Position numbers and translations under genes: made by a program. A stretch of DNA of 64,000 nucleotides from JBBQED01 sp038320345 (GTDB lineage Bacteria; Bacteroidota; Bacteroidia; AKYH767-A; OLB10). Shown here piece after piece: positions 30,001 to 39,020 of the stretch. The DNA lies in contig JBBQED010000003.1 of assembly GCA_038320345.1 (NCBI GenBank), positions 124,001 to 188,000 of the forward strand, in the 5' to 3' direction. The number at the start of each line of letters is the position of its first letter. The first letter of the stretch is position 1. The notes beneath the pieces are model-generated. The model saw only the letters and a list, made by a program, of their open reading frames with translations, made no database searches and was not told the origin of the DNA.

Positions 30001-32515
30001 TGCCGTATTAACAAGTCCTTTCCTAGATTTCGCTTCTGTAAGTGCAGGAAGAATTTCTTTCTCTATCAATTACAATACTGAACCGAACTGGGATGGTGTA
30101 CGTGTCGAATACAAATCAGGAACTAATCCATGGCAACAGTTAGGCAGTGGCTCTTCTGCAAACCCTGATCCTTGCGGTACCAACTGGTATACCAATGCTT
30201 CTCTGATTTCTAGTGGACTGCCGGGCTGGGATGGAAATTCTGGTGGATGGTTAAACTGTGGCTACAAATTATGTTGTACTACGGGCATCTTCAATGCTCC
30301 AGATCCTGTTCAATTCCGCTTCGTATTTACCTCAGATGGTTCAGTACAATATGATGGATTTTCTATCGATGATTTCTGTGTGTATGCTTCTACTGGTGAT
30401 GATGTGGGAATCTCTGCAATTACTTCTCCTGTGGGTGGCGTTCCAGCTGGTACTAGTGTGCCCGTAATTGTTACGTTAACGAATTTCGGTTCTTCTACCA
30501 TCACTTCTACTGTAATCAATTACTCCGTTAACACAACAGTACAATCCGCTATTACATGGAATGGTACGCTGTTGCCTTGTCAAGAAATAAGTGTAACGCT
30601 TCCGGGCTTCGTTGCAATCTCAGGTGTAAATGCAATCTGTGCATGGACTGAATTAAGTGGAGATGTAAATAATACTAATGATACTACCTGCGCCGATTTA
30701 ATAGGACAACCGGTAATCACTCCAACTTACATCACTTCTTATACGGATAATTTTGAATTCGGAAATATCGGCTGGGCTCCTTCTGTTGCTACTGGTGCCA
30801 ATGCTGCATCGGTATGGGAATTAGGCGCTCCAAATTGGGGCAATACTACTGGTGCGCACACTCCTCCAAATGCATGGGACGTTAATCTGAATTCTGCCGT
30901 AACGATTAATGCGAATGCCATCCTCACTACTCCTTATTTTGATTTAACCAGTGCAAATGCAACTATCATGCGTTTCTGGATGAATCGTGCAATGGGAACC
31001 TTCGGTGATCAGATGTATATGGAATATTCTGATGATGGTGTGAACTGGACAAAATTGGGTTCCAATACAACTCCTAATTCAACTAACTGGTACAATAACG
31101 CTTTCAATGATGTTTGGGATGGTAATACAGGTAGCTGGCTATTTACGGAACTCAAAGACGTAAATTTATTGTTGGCGAATCCTAATCCTCCATTGATCCA
31201 ATTCCGTTTCGTATTCCAATCAACAGGTTTCTCTAATCCTGATGGTGCATCGATTGATGACTTCGAATTGTTTGTTCCTGTTCCTACTACGATCACTCCA
31301 TTGGCAGTGAATACAAGTAATCCGAATACACTGATTATTCCTGCTCAGCCAATTAATTTTGCTGCTCCAATTAAGAATAATGGATTGAATACCATCTTTA
31401 GTCATAATGCAACCTTGAGAATTGATAATGTAGTTATTTCTACTGATCCAATTAGCTACCCTATTGGCCTCGCACCTGACAGTGTTTTAGCACACAACTT
31501 TGCGAATACATGGATTGCAACTCCTGGTTATCATGATATCTGTGTGTACACCGATTCTCCAAATGGTGGTGCTGATTTGAAACCAACGGATGATACCACT
31601 TGTATTACGGTATTAGTATTTGATACTATTCCATACACCGCATTCCCGTATTGCAACAGCTTTGAATCAGGGAATCAGTGGGTGACTTTAAATGCACTTA
31701 CGTATCAGTCGAAGAGTACTTGGCAACAAGGTGCTCCAACACAACCATTCCTAGGAACAGCACATACTGGAACGAATGCATGGTCAGTAATTCTTGATAG
31801 TAATTATGTGAATACAGATTCTTCTGGATTGTTCTCTTCCATCTTCCGCGTTCAAGCGAACCATTGTTATCATCTTACTTTCTGGCAACAGTTCAGAATG
31901 GAGTTTGGTTCCGATGGTGGTGCCGTGGATTACTCTGTAGATTATGGCACAACATGGAATCGTATCGATTATACTGGAACACCGAACATCGTGAACTGGG
32001 GTCCGAATACGAACTACACTTACGTCTCTGCACTTGATCCAACAGATCCTTCTCAGAGTGGTTTCACTGGAATCCGTAACAGCTGGTTCGAAGTAGATAA
32101 AACATTCCGTCCGGGTGTAGATGGTCAGATGATCATCCGTTGGAGATTCGCTTCCGATTTCTCTGGTCGTGATGAAGGTTGGTCCATCGATGATGTTTGT
32201 CTCGAAGATTTAGGTCCTTGTACTCCACTTGGTGTGAATGATTATGCGATCGGTGAATTTGGATTGAGTCAGAATTATCCTAATCCAGCTGTAGATGCAA
32301 CCTCATTTGAATACATGATTCCTAAAAACGGAGCGGTGAAAATTGTGGTAAATGATATCGTTGGTAAACTCATCACTACTTTGGTTGATGGTGAACAATC
32401 CACTGGTAAACATGTAGTAGATGTCACTACTAAAAACTTTGCTCCTGGAGTGTATACTTACACGCTCACTTACGGCGAACAACAGGTGACGAAACGAATG
32501 GTGATTACGAAATAA
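27029..32515 (+). CDS. Giant multi-domain T9SS-secreted surface protein (paralogue 2)
   Basis: About 1828 residues from MKRLLYSLVLFVAFPFLTKAQ (ATG at 27029; the upstream in-frame ATG at 26990 is rejected for the same reason as in paralogue 1). It has the same order of jelly-roll and CARDB/Ig-like modules and the same type A sorting domain. The first 200 or so residues and the last 300 or so are almost identical to paralogue 1, also at DNA level, while the middle modules differ by many substitutions and small length changes. Tandem duplication with later homogenisation of the ends is the simplest explanation. Function unknown. Confidence 0.85.
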   Translation: MKRLLYSLVLFVAFPFLTKAQSTVFTENFDGGGIQFTSSGTPGWATDNTIFLSPANSWRGQYGINGTISTTTSTFNTSGNQFVTLNFAQICKVDFVDLAKIEISTDGGVTWTQLIASAGGNCYYNGAGNFIAQGNKFTEASYLDWDPAAPTFPLNTWWKQESFDISQLAGNQATVQIRFTIIDNFGNGMNGRAGWFLEDVNVVMAPCEQTPPTIALDQPIWIGNVYNLSQTYDVFAELTDLSGISQNFGDNELFWTINSDPTVNQAFGMINISNDQWAGTIYNPNGPFVEGDTVCYWIRAIDNSGCNNTTFYPTTGCVQFIIHDGIAFPFCDTYENGGPFWTPDSNSVGTQWAIGPPGQSTLNSPNSPPNVLGLDLTTSYQDNTISSVNLLPIGFSQVSNAVLSFWHNSDMESCCDGANLQYSNDNGATWNVIGTDNDPNGTNWYTSNSVSSSNSQPVWTGNSGGWIESRYKLGTIPGIMGQVNVLFRFFFTSDFSVVGDGFDVDDFCIKIPCDDDLGVNAFVSPAPNTGLPAGASFPITVTVENFGNVAQTSANINYSINNGTPVVFAWTGSIPAGGVVNITLPTNFTVPASGTFDICTWVELPNDCDLSNDTVCASFTAIPTLTPTYCDDFETANIGWSIGNAAGSGAGTIWELGAPGFGQTSSSNSGVNAWDINLLSGYTNNALAYLYSPFFDFSAISAGRISFSLNWNFDQFSNDGGYLEYTTDGGITWSTLGGGSTANPDPCGTNWYTTDNLNFANQPAWNITSNGWKNCNYGLCCSNNVFNNPLPVQFRFVFVSDGFGTLDGITMDDFCVTASNGDNIGVTAIVTPVGSVPASSPTDVTITVTNSGSSTITAFDANYSINSIPGLSPISWTGSLAPCASVDITFTSVIFPGGSSTLCGYTILGSDVDLANDTLCAPIVGIPLLPLTYCDDFESGNIGWAATLNPGADPGSIWELGVPAFGATNSANSGVNAWDINLISGYSPNADAVLTSPFLDFASVSAGRISFSINYNTEPNWDGVRVEYKSGTNPWQQLGSGSSANPDPCGTNWYTNASLISSGLPGWDGNSGGWLNCGYKLCCTTGIFNAPDPVQFRFVFTSDGSVQYDGFSIDDFCVYASTGDDVGISAITSPVGGVPAGTSVPVIVTLTNFGSSTITSTVINYSVNTTVQSAITWNGTLLPCQEISVTLPGFVAISGVNAICAWTELSGDVNNTNDTTCADLIGQPVITPTYITSYTDNFEFGNIGWAPSVATGANAASVWELGAPNWGNTTGAHTPPNAWDVNLNSAVTINANAILTTPYFDLTSANATIMRFWMNRAMGTFGDQMYMEYSDDGVNWTKLGSNTTPNSTNWYNNAFNDVWDGNTGSWLFTELKDVNLLLANPNPPLIQFRFVFQSTGFSNPDGASIDDFELFVPVPTTITPLAVNTSNPNTLIIPAQPINFAAPIKNNGLNTIFSHNATLRIDNVVISTDPISYPIGLAPDSVLAHNFANTWIATPGYHDICVYTDSPNGGADLKPTDDTTCITVLVFDTIPYTAFPYCNSFESGNQWVTLNALTYQSKSTWQQGAPTQPFLGTAHTGTNAWSVILDSNYVNTDSSGLFSSIFRVQANHCYHLTFWQQFRMEFGSDGGAVDYSVDYGTTWNRIDYTGTPNIVNWGPNTNYTYVSALDPTDPSQSGFTGIRNSWFEVDKTFRPGVDGQMIIRWRFASDFSGRDEGWSIDDVCLEDLGPCTPLGVNDYAIGEFGLSQNYPNPAVDATSFEYMIPKNGAVKIVVNDIVGKLITTLVDGEQSTGKHVVDVTTKNFAPGVYTYTLTYGEQQVTKRMVITK

Positions 32516-32531
32516 AAATCATCGCCTTTAT

Positions 32532-32575
32532 AAAAAAAGCCCTCCTTGACAGGATCGTCAGGGGGGGCTTTTTTC
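32532..32575 (+). terminator. Rho-independent terminator after T9SS paralogue 2
   Basis: Stem CCCTCCTTGAC/GTCAGGGGGGG flanked by A7 and T6, a near copy of the hairpin after paralogue 1, showing that the duplicated unit included the terminator. Confidence 0.85.
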
Positions 32576-32624
32576 ATTTATCGATAGTTAATAGTTTAAT
32601 TTTGGAACATTCAATTCCAGCAGT

Positions 32625-34076
32625 ATGAAAATCAGAAAATTCCTCTTTACAATAACCCTTTCGCTTTCTTCCATTCTCATTCTAGGCGCTTTTCAGACTG
32701 CACAAGCTGCATTCCTAAAAGACTATGAAGCCCTCAGCAAAACAGAACTGTTAAACGAACCTATGGTGGTGGCAATGGCAGATACCATCACCGGAAAAGG
32801 TGGAGGGACATTCATCTACATTCCCGATGACACGCGTGATGAAGCCTGGGGATTGCGCATTAAATCAGATGTGCCCGGTGCTATTGGAAGTTGGGTGCGT
32901 CAACAAACGAATAGCTTGAATCCGGATTGGTTTGGAGCTTACAACAAACGTGAAACTAAAGCAGCTCTCCCTCCTACTTTTGAAAATCTAGGCTATGATT
33001 TCAATACCATTAGAAGGCGATTCATGAAATATATTCCAGATATTTCATTAGAAGATACTCCCGATTGGGCGGCATTGCAAATGCTTTGTAGGATGCAGGA
33101 AATTGGTTTTTTGACTGTAGCTTTAAATCCTTCCGACTATTTTATTAATCGCACGGTGCGTTTAGCAGAACCGGTGAAACCTAACGACGTGGTATTTTAT
33201 ACGATAGAAGGAAATGGAGCATGGATCTATCAAATCAATAAAAAAGGATTTGCATTTTTTAGAACGATGCCTGTAGATCAACGTCAAGGATTAAATATTT
33301 TTACAGCGCGAAGATTTAATATTCGTAATCTCTGCATCAAAGGTAGTGCAGCTCCCGGAGAAGGAAGTGTAGGCATTGCCATCGGAGCTTCCTTTCATAG
33401 CTTGCTAGAAAATATTCAATTGCAAACTCTCGACACCGGAATCATCTTCCGTCATGCGATGAGTTCAGAGATTTACCGTTGTAACGCAGTTAACTGCTTC
33501 AGCGTTTGTTATTTTATTGGCAGTGGTAAAGATGCCTGGCCGGGAGCTAACGGACCTAATAGCGGCAGCAATCAGACAAAAATCCGAAGCTCCAGAATGT
33601 TCACCTATCTACATCAGCGAGCCGGAGTAGTTATTCATTCCAGCAGCGAATGCAGAGTAGAAGACTTCACCTTAGATGGAGGACAAAAAAAACATACAGA
33701 TTACGTGGTGTATATTAACACAGGCGGCGTAACTACGGTAAAAGATGGATATGTACAAGGTATCCACGGAGAAGCCGCTGTCGACAGCGCAGTGGTGAAA
33801 TTCCGTGGTGGCGGTAGTTGTCTGTTTCAGTTGAGTGATTTATTTATACAGATGCCTTGCAATCTCGTAGAGCTAGAAGTCATACAGGGATACAGTCAGG
33901 TAGTATGTAGCAACTTCAGTTATTTTGTTCCGGAAAGCACCTTCGCCAACAAAGGAAATGGAGGTGCGTGGGAATTTCACAATGTTTTCGAACGTGGCAA
34001 AGAACCTATCTGGAAAACAGAATCTGGCTTCACACCTCCCGTGAAAGAAAGGATTAGAAATACTAAAAAACTCTAG
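32625..34076 (+). CDS. Secreted right-handed beta-helix (pectate lyase-like) protein
   Basis: 483 residues with an N-terminal signal peptide (about residues 1-28, ending TAQA). The body resembles pectate-lyase-superfamily and phage-tailspike-like beta-helix proteins: an early WFGAYNKRETK segment, an unusual DxAALQMLCRMQEIG helix, then repeated beta-turns (NIRNLCIKGSA, SLLENIQLQTLDTGI, CRVEDFTLDGGQ, TTVKDGYVQGI). No catalytic residues can be assigned and no T9SS domain is seen. Likely periplasmic or surface carbohydrate-active or binding protein. It stands alone between a terminator and the tRNA gene. Confidence 0.6.
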   Translation: MKIRKFLFTITLSLSSILILGAFQTAQAAFLKDYEALSKTELLNEPMVVAMADTITGKGGGTFIYIPDDTRDEAWGLRIKSDVPGAIGSWVRQQTNSLNPDWFGAYNKRETKAALPPTFENLGYDFNTIRRRFMKYIPDISLEDTPDWAALQMLCRMQEIGFLTVALNPSDYFINRTVRLAEPVKPNDVVFYTIEGNGAWIYQINKKGFAFFRTMPVDQRQGLNIFTARRFNIRNLCIKGSAAPGEGSVGIAIGASFHSLLENIQLQTLDTGIIFRHAMSSEIYRCNAVNCFSVCYFIGSGKDAWPGANGPNSGSNQTKIRSSRMFTYLHQRAGVVIHSSSECRVEDFTLDGGQKKHTDYVVYINTGGVTTVKDGYVQGIHGEAAVDSAVVKFRGGGSCLFQLSDLFIQMPCNLVELEVIQGYSQVVCSNFSYFVPESTFANKGNGGAWEFHNVFERGKEPIWKTESGFTPPVKERIRNTKKL

Positions 34077-34183
34077 TATTCAGGCGAATAGTTTAATCCC
34101 AACTAATTTTCCAACGCCAAAAGCACAAACCCTCCTAAAAGACCACGAAATTCTATTTCTTTGCAGTCCAGAAATTCAGGAAA

Positions 34184-34268
<85 letters not shown>

Positions 34269-34277
<9 letters not shown>

Positions 34278-34306
34278 TAGAACTCACTATAAGACCTTTT
34301 TTATTT
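34269..34306 (+). terminator. Terminator of tRNA-Ala
   Basis: Perfect 12-bp stem AAGGTCTTATAG/CTATAAGACCTT followed by a T-tract, starting 12 bases after the tRNA. Confidence 0.85.
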
Positions 34307-34508
34307 TAGCCGAATATTAATCCATCTTATATTTAATTTTTATTAGGACAACTATTTATATAGTTTTTTTTGTGAGATTTGAGGTTAAGTGAAGAATCTT
34401 TATTGATTCCTTGAAAAGAAAAATAATTTTCAATAGAAATAAATTAATAAAGGAGTAATTCAAAAAATAAACCGCAACTTTTGCTCGGCTATAAGTAGTT
34501 ATAAGCCA

Positions 34509-35255
34509 ATGCTGACAAAAAGAAAAAAGCAAATGAAAAACCCATACTATACAAATTTTATTTGGCTGAGCTTTATCATAACTGCACTAGGAGTAATTTT
34601 ACCTTGCAGGTGTTGTTACTGTTCACATTACTGTTTTGAATTTTCGTCCAGAATAGAAAATGTTCTTTTGGGAGTTTTCTCGTCAGCTATCCTTCTTTTG
34701 TTTATTGAATTAATAAATTATGTGATAGATAAAAAGAAGTATGGATTTATTGAAGGCGTCTTTTACAGAAAAGCTATTTATCAAGTAAATGATAATAGGT
34801 TAAGAGGTTCTAACATTCCAGCGGACATATTGAACAATGACGATAAACGCAACAAAAGGAAGGAAATTCTAGAAACCAAGGGAGAAAGGTATTCGGATGA
34901 TTCTATTTATCACGAGTTGATTTATCAAAAGTGTTCAGAGATAAAGTACACTATTAAACTCCAGTATAAATTTCAGGGAATATATTCCGGAACAGCAGAA
35001 TACTTCCTTCATGACTCCTATGACGGGCGCTGGCAGGACCGTAGTATAAGTAAAACAAAGGCAGCAATAACTCTAAACATTAATCTGGCTAATGTAAAGA
35101 CAGGAGAGGGTAGTTACAAATATATTAACAATGATGATTTCGGGCGGTATGAGTTTCAAATAGACGACCAAAACCCAAGTCGGATCATTGTATATTATCG
35201 GAACACACTGCCCAGTGGACTTTCTGAAGGTTACGAAATTTGGGAGAAAGAATGA
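34509..35255 (+). CDS. Hypothetical membrane protein of island
   Basis: 248 residues, not recognised. Two hydrophobic segments near the N-terminus (FIWLSFIITALGVILPC, and VLLGVFSSAILLLFIELINYVI) with a cysteine-rich CRCCYCSHYC stretch between them; the remaining 170 or so residues are hydrophilic and probably cytoplasmic with beta-rich sequence. A second ATG at 34533 is an alternative start. Very AT-rich. It sits between the tRNA-Ala and an attC-like palindrome, so it may be a mobile cassette gene. Function unknown. Confidence 0.65.
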   Translation: MLTKRKKQMKNPYYTNFIWLSFIITALGVILPCRCCYCSHYCFEFSSRIENVLLGVFSSAILLLFIELINYVIDKKKYGFIEGVFYRKAIYQVNDNRLRGSNIPADILNNDDKRNKRKEILETKGERYSDDSIYHELIYQKCSEIKYTIKLQYKFQGIYSGTAEYFLHDSYDGRWQDRSISKTKAAITLNINLANVKTGEGSYKYINNDDFGRYEFQIDDQNPSRIIVYYRNTLPSGLSEGYEIWEKE

Positions 35256-35284
35256 AAAAATTAGAGCAAAATGGTAAAAGCACT

Positions 35285-35419
35285 GGCTATAACAGGCGTT
35301 TGGCAAAAGTGGCGGTTCAGTGCTCCGCAGACATACTTGTGCAAGCCGAAAGTTTAATTTTCCTAATGTAGTTTAGTGTTAAAATTCCCGCCCTTCGGGT
35401 AGCAGCAAAATGTTAGCGC
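35285..35419 (+). repeat. attC-like imperfect palindrome (integron-cassette recombination site candidate)
   Basis: About 135 bases from GGCTATAACAGGCG to AAATGTTAGCGC. The outer ends are imperfectly complementary and look like the RYYYAAC / GTTRRRY core sites of attC. Inner inverted parts include CCCG-CCCTT-CGGG. It lies directly after the stop of the preceding gene, as attC sites do in cassettes, and a GTTATAAG sequence lies just before that gene (34497). No integrase is in the window. Confidence 0.4.
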
Positions 35420-35449
35420 TACTTAAAACAGACCTTACTATACTAAAAA

Positions 35450-36133
35450 ATGACAGATTACTATTCTATTCTTGGTTTAAAAAAAAATGCTTCACTTCAA
35501 GAAATAAAACTCGCCTACCGAAAACTTTCACACAAATTTCATCCTGACAAAAATGACGGTGACGAGTTTTTTGAAGCACGATTCAAAGACATTTCAGAAG
35601 CATACGAGACCCTTTCTGATATAGAAAAACGTACTATTTATGACACAAAACTAAATAATACAAATAATAACAACCAAAAGGAAGAAGAAATAAAGAAAAA
35701 AATTGAAGAAGAAGTAAAGAGAAAAGAAAAAGAAATAAGAAAAAGATATGAAGAAGAATTAAAAAGAAAAGAAGAAGAAATAAAGCAAAAATATCAGACA
35801 CCAGAGCAAAGAGCTGCCGAAGAAAAAGAAAAAAAGAGGAAAGAAGATATAATTAAGAAACAAGTTGAACAACAAAGATTTTTAAAAGAATACGATAAAT
35901 GTAAGAAAAATCTAGTGCAAAAAAAAGATAAGCTCAATAGTTTACGTAAAGAGATTAACAAAATAGAATTAGAAATACCGGAACTTGAAAAAAATATAAA
36001 TGACCTATATTTAAGAATTAGTAATTCAAGTAATTATGAAAATGGATCTTTTTCAAACATTGACAACTTAACGGACGAGGAAATTAAAGAACGCATTGAA
36101 TTTGAAATAAAATACGGAATCAAAAGAGAATAA
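35450..36133 (+). CDS. J-domain (DnaJ-like) protein with long coiled coil
   Basis: 227 residues. Residues about 3-67 are a J-domain: DYYSILGLKKNASLQEIKLAYRK, the HPD tripeptide in HKFHPDKND, and FKDISEAYETLSD. Such domains stimulate Hsp70 ATPase. The rest is a Lys/Glu-rich coiled coil (about 80-200) without the G/F, zinc-finger or C-terminal substrate domains of true DnaJ, so this is a class C-type J-protein. Its neighbours are unknown island genes, and a role in an island-specific system is conceivable but unproven. Confidence 0.8.
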   Translation: MTDYYSILGLKKNASLQEIKLAYRKLSHKFHPDKNDGDEFFEARFKDISEAYETLSDIEKRTIYDTKLNNTNNNNQKEEEIKKKIEEEVKRKEKEIRKRYEEELKRKEEEIKQKYQTPEQRAAEEKEKKRKEDIIKKQVEQQRFLKEYDKCKKNLVQKKDKLNSLRKEINKIELEIPELEKNINDLYLRISNSSNYENGSFSNIDNLTDEEIKERIEFEIKYGIKRE

Positions 36134-36198
36134 ATTCATCGAGATAAACCTAGTGCAATTAATTTTGTCAGGACTTAAACAAGGATTACGCTCATAAA

Positions 36199-36248
<50 letters not shown>

Positions 36249-36257
<9 letters not shown>

Positions 36258-36282
36258 CATAAATATTTGTAAGGCCTTTTTA
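36249..36282 (+). terminator. Terminator in the right tRNA-remnant repeat
   Basis: Stem AAGGTCTTACA/TGTAAGGCCTT with one wobble pair and a T-run. It is homologous to the tRNA-Ala terminator; the arms have diverged but still pair, suggesting that the copy came with an island from another genome rather than by recent local duplication. Confidence 0.7.
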
Positions 36283-36399
36283 AATTTAGTGAAACATTAG
36301 TGAAACAATTACCAAGAACTATGAACAGTAAATCGGTTCATATCTTCACCTATAAAATCCGATCTTATGACTAATGTAAATATTATAATCTCTTTATAG

Positions 36400-36972
36400 A
36401 TGAAAAAACAAAGTAAGAAGGAACTCAAGAAGAAAAGACTAAATCAAATCTACATTGTACTAATAATAGTATTAATCATCCTACTTCTTGGATGGTTCTG
36501 GAAAACCGAACTTGAAGATAAAGAGGTAGTTGAGGAAAACTGTAATACCGTTTCTGAGAAAGAAAGATTATTAATTGAATTCAAAATAATTACTGAAAAA
36601 ATAAATTTTTACTACCAAAACGAGGAGCTTTATAAAAGAAAAAAAACTAGGTTTTTCTTTTATGCAAGGTTAATAATTGGTTTAGTAATTGTAGGTATAA
36701 ATTATATTTATTATCTTATCTTCAAGGAATACAATCTAAATACAATTTTATCTGTTAATCAACTACTGGTTTTTAGTTATTCATTTCTTGCTTTTATAAC
36801 TTATGGAACCTTAGATAATTTCAGCAATGAAATGAAAAGCAAATTAATTTATTTTCTTCACAAGAATGAAATTTATTTTACAATAGAAATAACGAATCTG
36901 AATTCAAAAATAAAATTAATCACAAAGAAACTTTCAGCTTTAGAATCTTTAAGTTCGCAAATAATTAAATAA
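36400..36972 (+). CDS. Hypothetical membrane protein
   Basis: 190 residues, not recognised. Lys-rich N-terminus, then hydrophobic segments at about 13-32 (IYIVLIIVLIILLLGWFW), 85-108 and 117-136, and a charged C-terminal tail with coiled-coil character. Very AT-rich, in line with the surrounding island. It lies just outside the duplicated tRNA remnant. No function can be given. Confidence 0.55.
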   Translation: MKKQSKKELKKKRLNQIYIVLIIVLIILLLGWFWKTELEDKEVVEENCNTVSEKERLLIEFKIITEKINFYYQNEELYKRKKTRFFFYARLIIGLVIVGINYIYYLIFKEYNLNTILSVNQLLVFSYSFLAFITYGTLDNFSNEMKSKLIYFLHKNEIYFTIEITNLNSKIKLITKKLSALESLSSQIIK

Positions 36973-37014
36973 AATTAAACGTAGAAATTTTAAAAAAAAT
37001 AGAATACTAAAATC

Positions 37015-37365
37015 ATGAAAATGAGCCTTACTGAAAAACAAAAGAAAATTATTCTGATTTATTACTGCATAAATATACTCGCATTATTATCAAATTTACT
37101 TTACTTAAACTTCAATTTTACATTTGGGACTGACCTAAGGTTTTATTTGTTTACGAACACTTTCAATGAATCGGCGTTTGCAGAATGTCGATACCATTTT
37201 TGGCCTTTTATTGAATTCTACCACGAAAATGGATTTTATGGCAATGTTTGGGCTATATGGTACGGAATTTTTAATAGTTATGATTTCTCAGAATTTTTAT
37301 TTTACTCTATAATTCCGTTTGCATATTTCGGAGTTAAAAGATTTATGCAACCTGATAAATTGTAA
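37015..37365 (+). CDS. Small hypothetical membrane protein
   Basis: 116 residues, not recognised. Two hydrophobic segments (IILIYYCINILALLSNLLYL near the start and FLFYSIIPFAYFGV near the end) enclose an aromatic-rich loop (ECRYHFWPFIEFYHENGFYGNVW). ATG at 37015 or the in-frame ATG at 37021 could be the start. It follows the preceding membrane protein gene by 42 bases, so the two may be cotranscribed. Confidence 0.5.
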   Translation: MKMSLTEKQKKIILIYYCINILALLSNLLYLNFNFTFGTDLRFYLFTNTFNESAFAECRYHFWPFIEFYHENGFYGNVWAIWYGIFNSYDFSEFLFYSIIPFAYFGVKRFMQPDKL

Positions 37366-37507
37366 AACATAATTGCACCGATAAAAAACGACTGAAAAGA
37401 TGTTTCAAAGCAGAGTTGAAATAGAGTGAATCTACAAACTTGTGCCAATAAATTAGAATAGGTTTTACCTTACAACCAGTGCCAACAGAGCCAATCCAAA
37501 GGAACCA

Positions 37508-37539
37508 TTTTTGCCAAACCGTCCAGAATAGTAACTTTG
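37508..37539 (+). promoter_or_regulatory. Promoter of the type I restriction-modification genes
   Basis: TTTTTG at 37508-37513 and TAACTTTG at 37532-37539 are separated by 18 bases and lie 26 bases before hsdM, a good match to the Bacteroidota TTG / TAnnTTTG pattern. Confidence 0.5.
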
Positions 37540-37565
37540 AAACAAATTAAATAAGCAAGTAAGAA

Positions 37566-39020
37566 ATGTTTGAACAAACCTTTAAAAATATAGACGATAT
37601 ACTGCACAAAGATGCCGGTTGTGGAAGTGAATTAGATTATGTGGAGCAAACGTCTTGGGTGTTGTTTCTCAAATATTTAGATGATTTAGAAAAAGACAAA
37701 GCCACAGCGGCGGAATTATCAGGCAAAGCCTATACAAACATTATTGACAAGCAATATCAATGGAGCAAATGGGCCGCTCCCAAAGATAAGGAAGGCAAAC
37801 TTGACCACCATAAAGCGTTGACAGGTGACGATCTTTCTGACTTCGTAAATATTAAACTCTTCCCCTACCTCAAAAAGTTTAAAGCCGATGCCGTAAGTGC
37901 CAACACCATTGAATATAAAATCGGGGAGATTTTCAGCGAACTGAAAAACCGTATTCAAAGCGGGTACAATTTACGTGAAGTAATAAACCGCATTGATGAA
38001 CTCCGTTTTAGAACCCATGCTGAAAAGCACGAAATGAGCCACCTCTACGAGGACAAGATTAAAAATATGGGTAATGCAGGGCGTAACGGTGGAGAATATT
38101 ACACCCCACGCCCTTTGATTAAAACTATTGTAAGAGTAGTAGCCCCAGAAATAGGAAATAAAATTTATGATGGGGCAGTTGGATCAGCAGGTTTCTTGTG
38201 TGAGGCGTTTGACTATCTAAAAAGTAGCAAAAAACTTACTACAGCTGATGTAACCACCTTACAGAAAAAAACCTTTTATGGAAAAGAGAAAAAATCATTG
38301 GCTTACATCATAGGCACCATGAATATGATTTTGCACGGGGTAGAAGCTCCCAACATTGTGCATGCCAACACCCTTGCCGAGAACCTTTCCGATATACAAG
38401 AAAAAGACCGCTACGATATCATACTTGCTAACCCACCCTTTGGAGGAAAAGAAAGAGCCGAAGTACAGCAAAACTTCCCGATAAAAACGGGTGAAACTGC
38501 TTCTTTATTTTTGCAACATTTTGTTAAGATTTTGAAAGCTGGTGGTAAAGCAGGAGTGGTCATTAAGAATACATTTTTGAGCAATACCGATAATGCCAGC
38601 GTTGCATTGCGTAAACAACTCTTAGAAAGTTGTAACCTACATACGGTATTGGATTTGCCAGGCGGAACCTTTACTGGTGCAGGTGTAAAAACCGTGGTTT
38701 TGTTTTTTGAAAAAGGCAGCAGCACCAAAAAAGTTTGGTTTTATCAACTGAACTTAAATAGAAACTTAGGCAAAACAAACCCACTGAACGAAAACGATTT
38801 GGCAGACTTTGTTGCCTTGCAAAAAAACAAAGGCGAAAGCGAAAACTCCTGGACAATTAATGTAAAAGATATTGACCAAAACACCTTTGACCTAAGTGCC
38901 AAAAACCCCAACAAAAAAGAAGAAGCTGCCTTGCGCCAACCGCAAGAAATTTTGGAGGAAATGAAAGCCTTAGACGAAGAGAGTGCGGATATTTTAAACT
39001 CAATTTTGGAACTGATATGA
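37566..39020 (+). CDS. hsdM: Type I restriction-modification system, DNA methyltransferase subunit
   Basis: 484 residues. N-terminal helical HsdM domain (about 1-150), then the N6-adenine methyltransferase domain: GRNGGEYYTPRPLI, SAM-binding motif I as DGAVGSAGFL (202-211; a variant of DPACGTGGF) and catalytic motif IV NPPFGG at 289-294. It methylates adenine in the asymmetric bipartite target selected by HsdS and is part of the M2S and R2M2S complexes. Overlaps hsdS by four bases (ATGA). Complete and apparently functional. Confidence 0.93.
   Translation: MFEQTFKNIDDILHKDAGCGSELDYVEQTSWVLFLKYLDDLEKDKATAAELSGKAYTNIIDKQYQWSKWAAPKDKEGKLDHHKALTGDDLSDFVNIKLFPYLKKFKADAVSANTIEYKIGEIFSELKNRIQSGYNLREVINRIDELRFRTHAEKHEMSHLYEDKIKNMGNAGRNGGEYYTPRPLIKTIVRVVAPEIGNKIYDGAVGSAGFLCEAFDYLKSSKKLTTADVTTLQKKTFYGKEKKSLAYIIGTMNMILHGVEAPNIVHANTLAENLSDIQEKDRYDIILANPPFGGKERAEVQQNFPIKTGETASLFLQHFVKILKAGGKAGVVIKNTFLSNTDNASVALRKQLLESCNLHTVLDLPGGTFTGAGVKTVVLFFEKGSSTKKVWFYQLNLNRNLGKTNPLNENDLADFVALQKNKGESENSWTINVKDIDQNTFDLSAKNPNKKEEAALRQPQEILEEMKALDEESADILNSILELI

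Noticed and set aside
22860..31405. Minus-strand open frames inside the two giant T9SS genes
   Set aside because: They are antisense shadows caused by the biased codon use and repeated modules; none has a signal or family motif and they appear at matching places in both paralogues.
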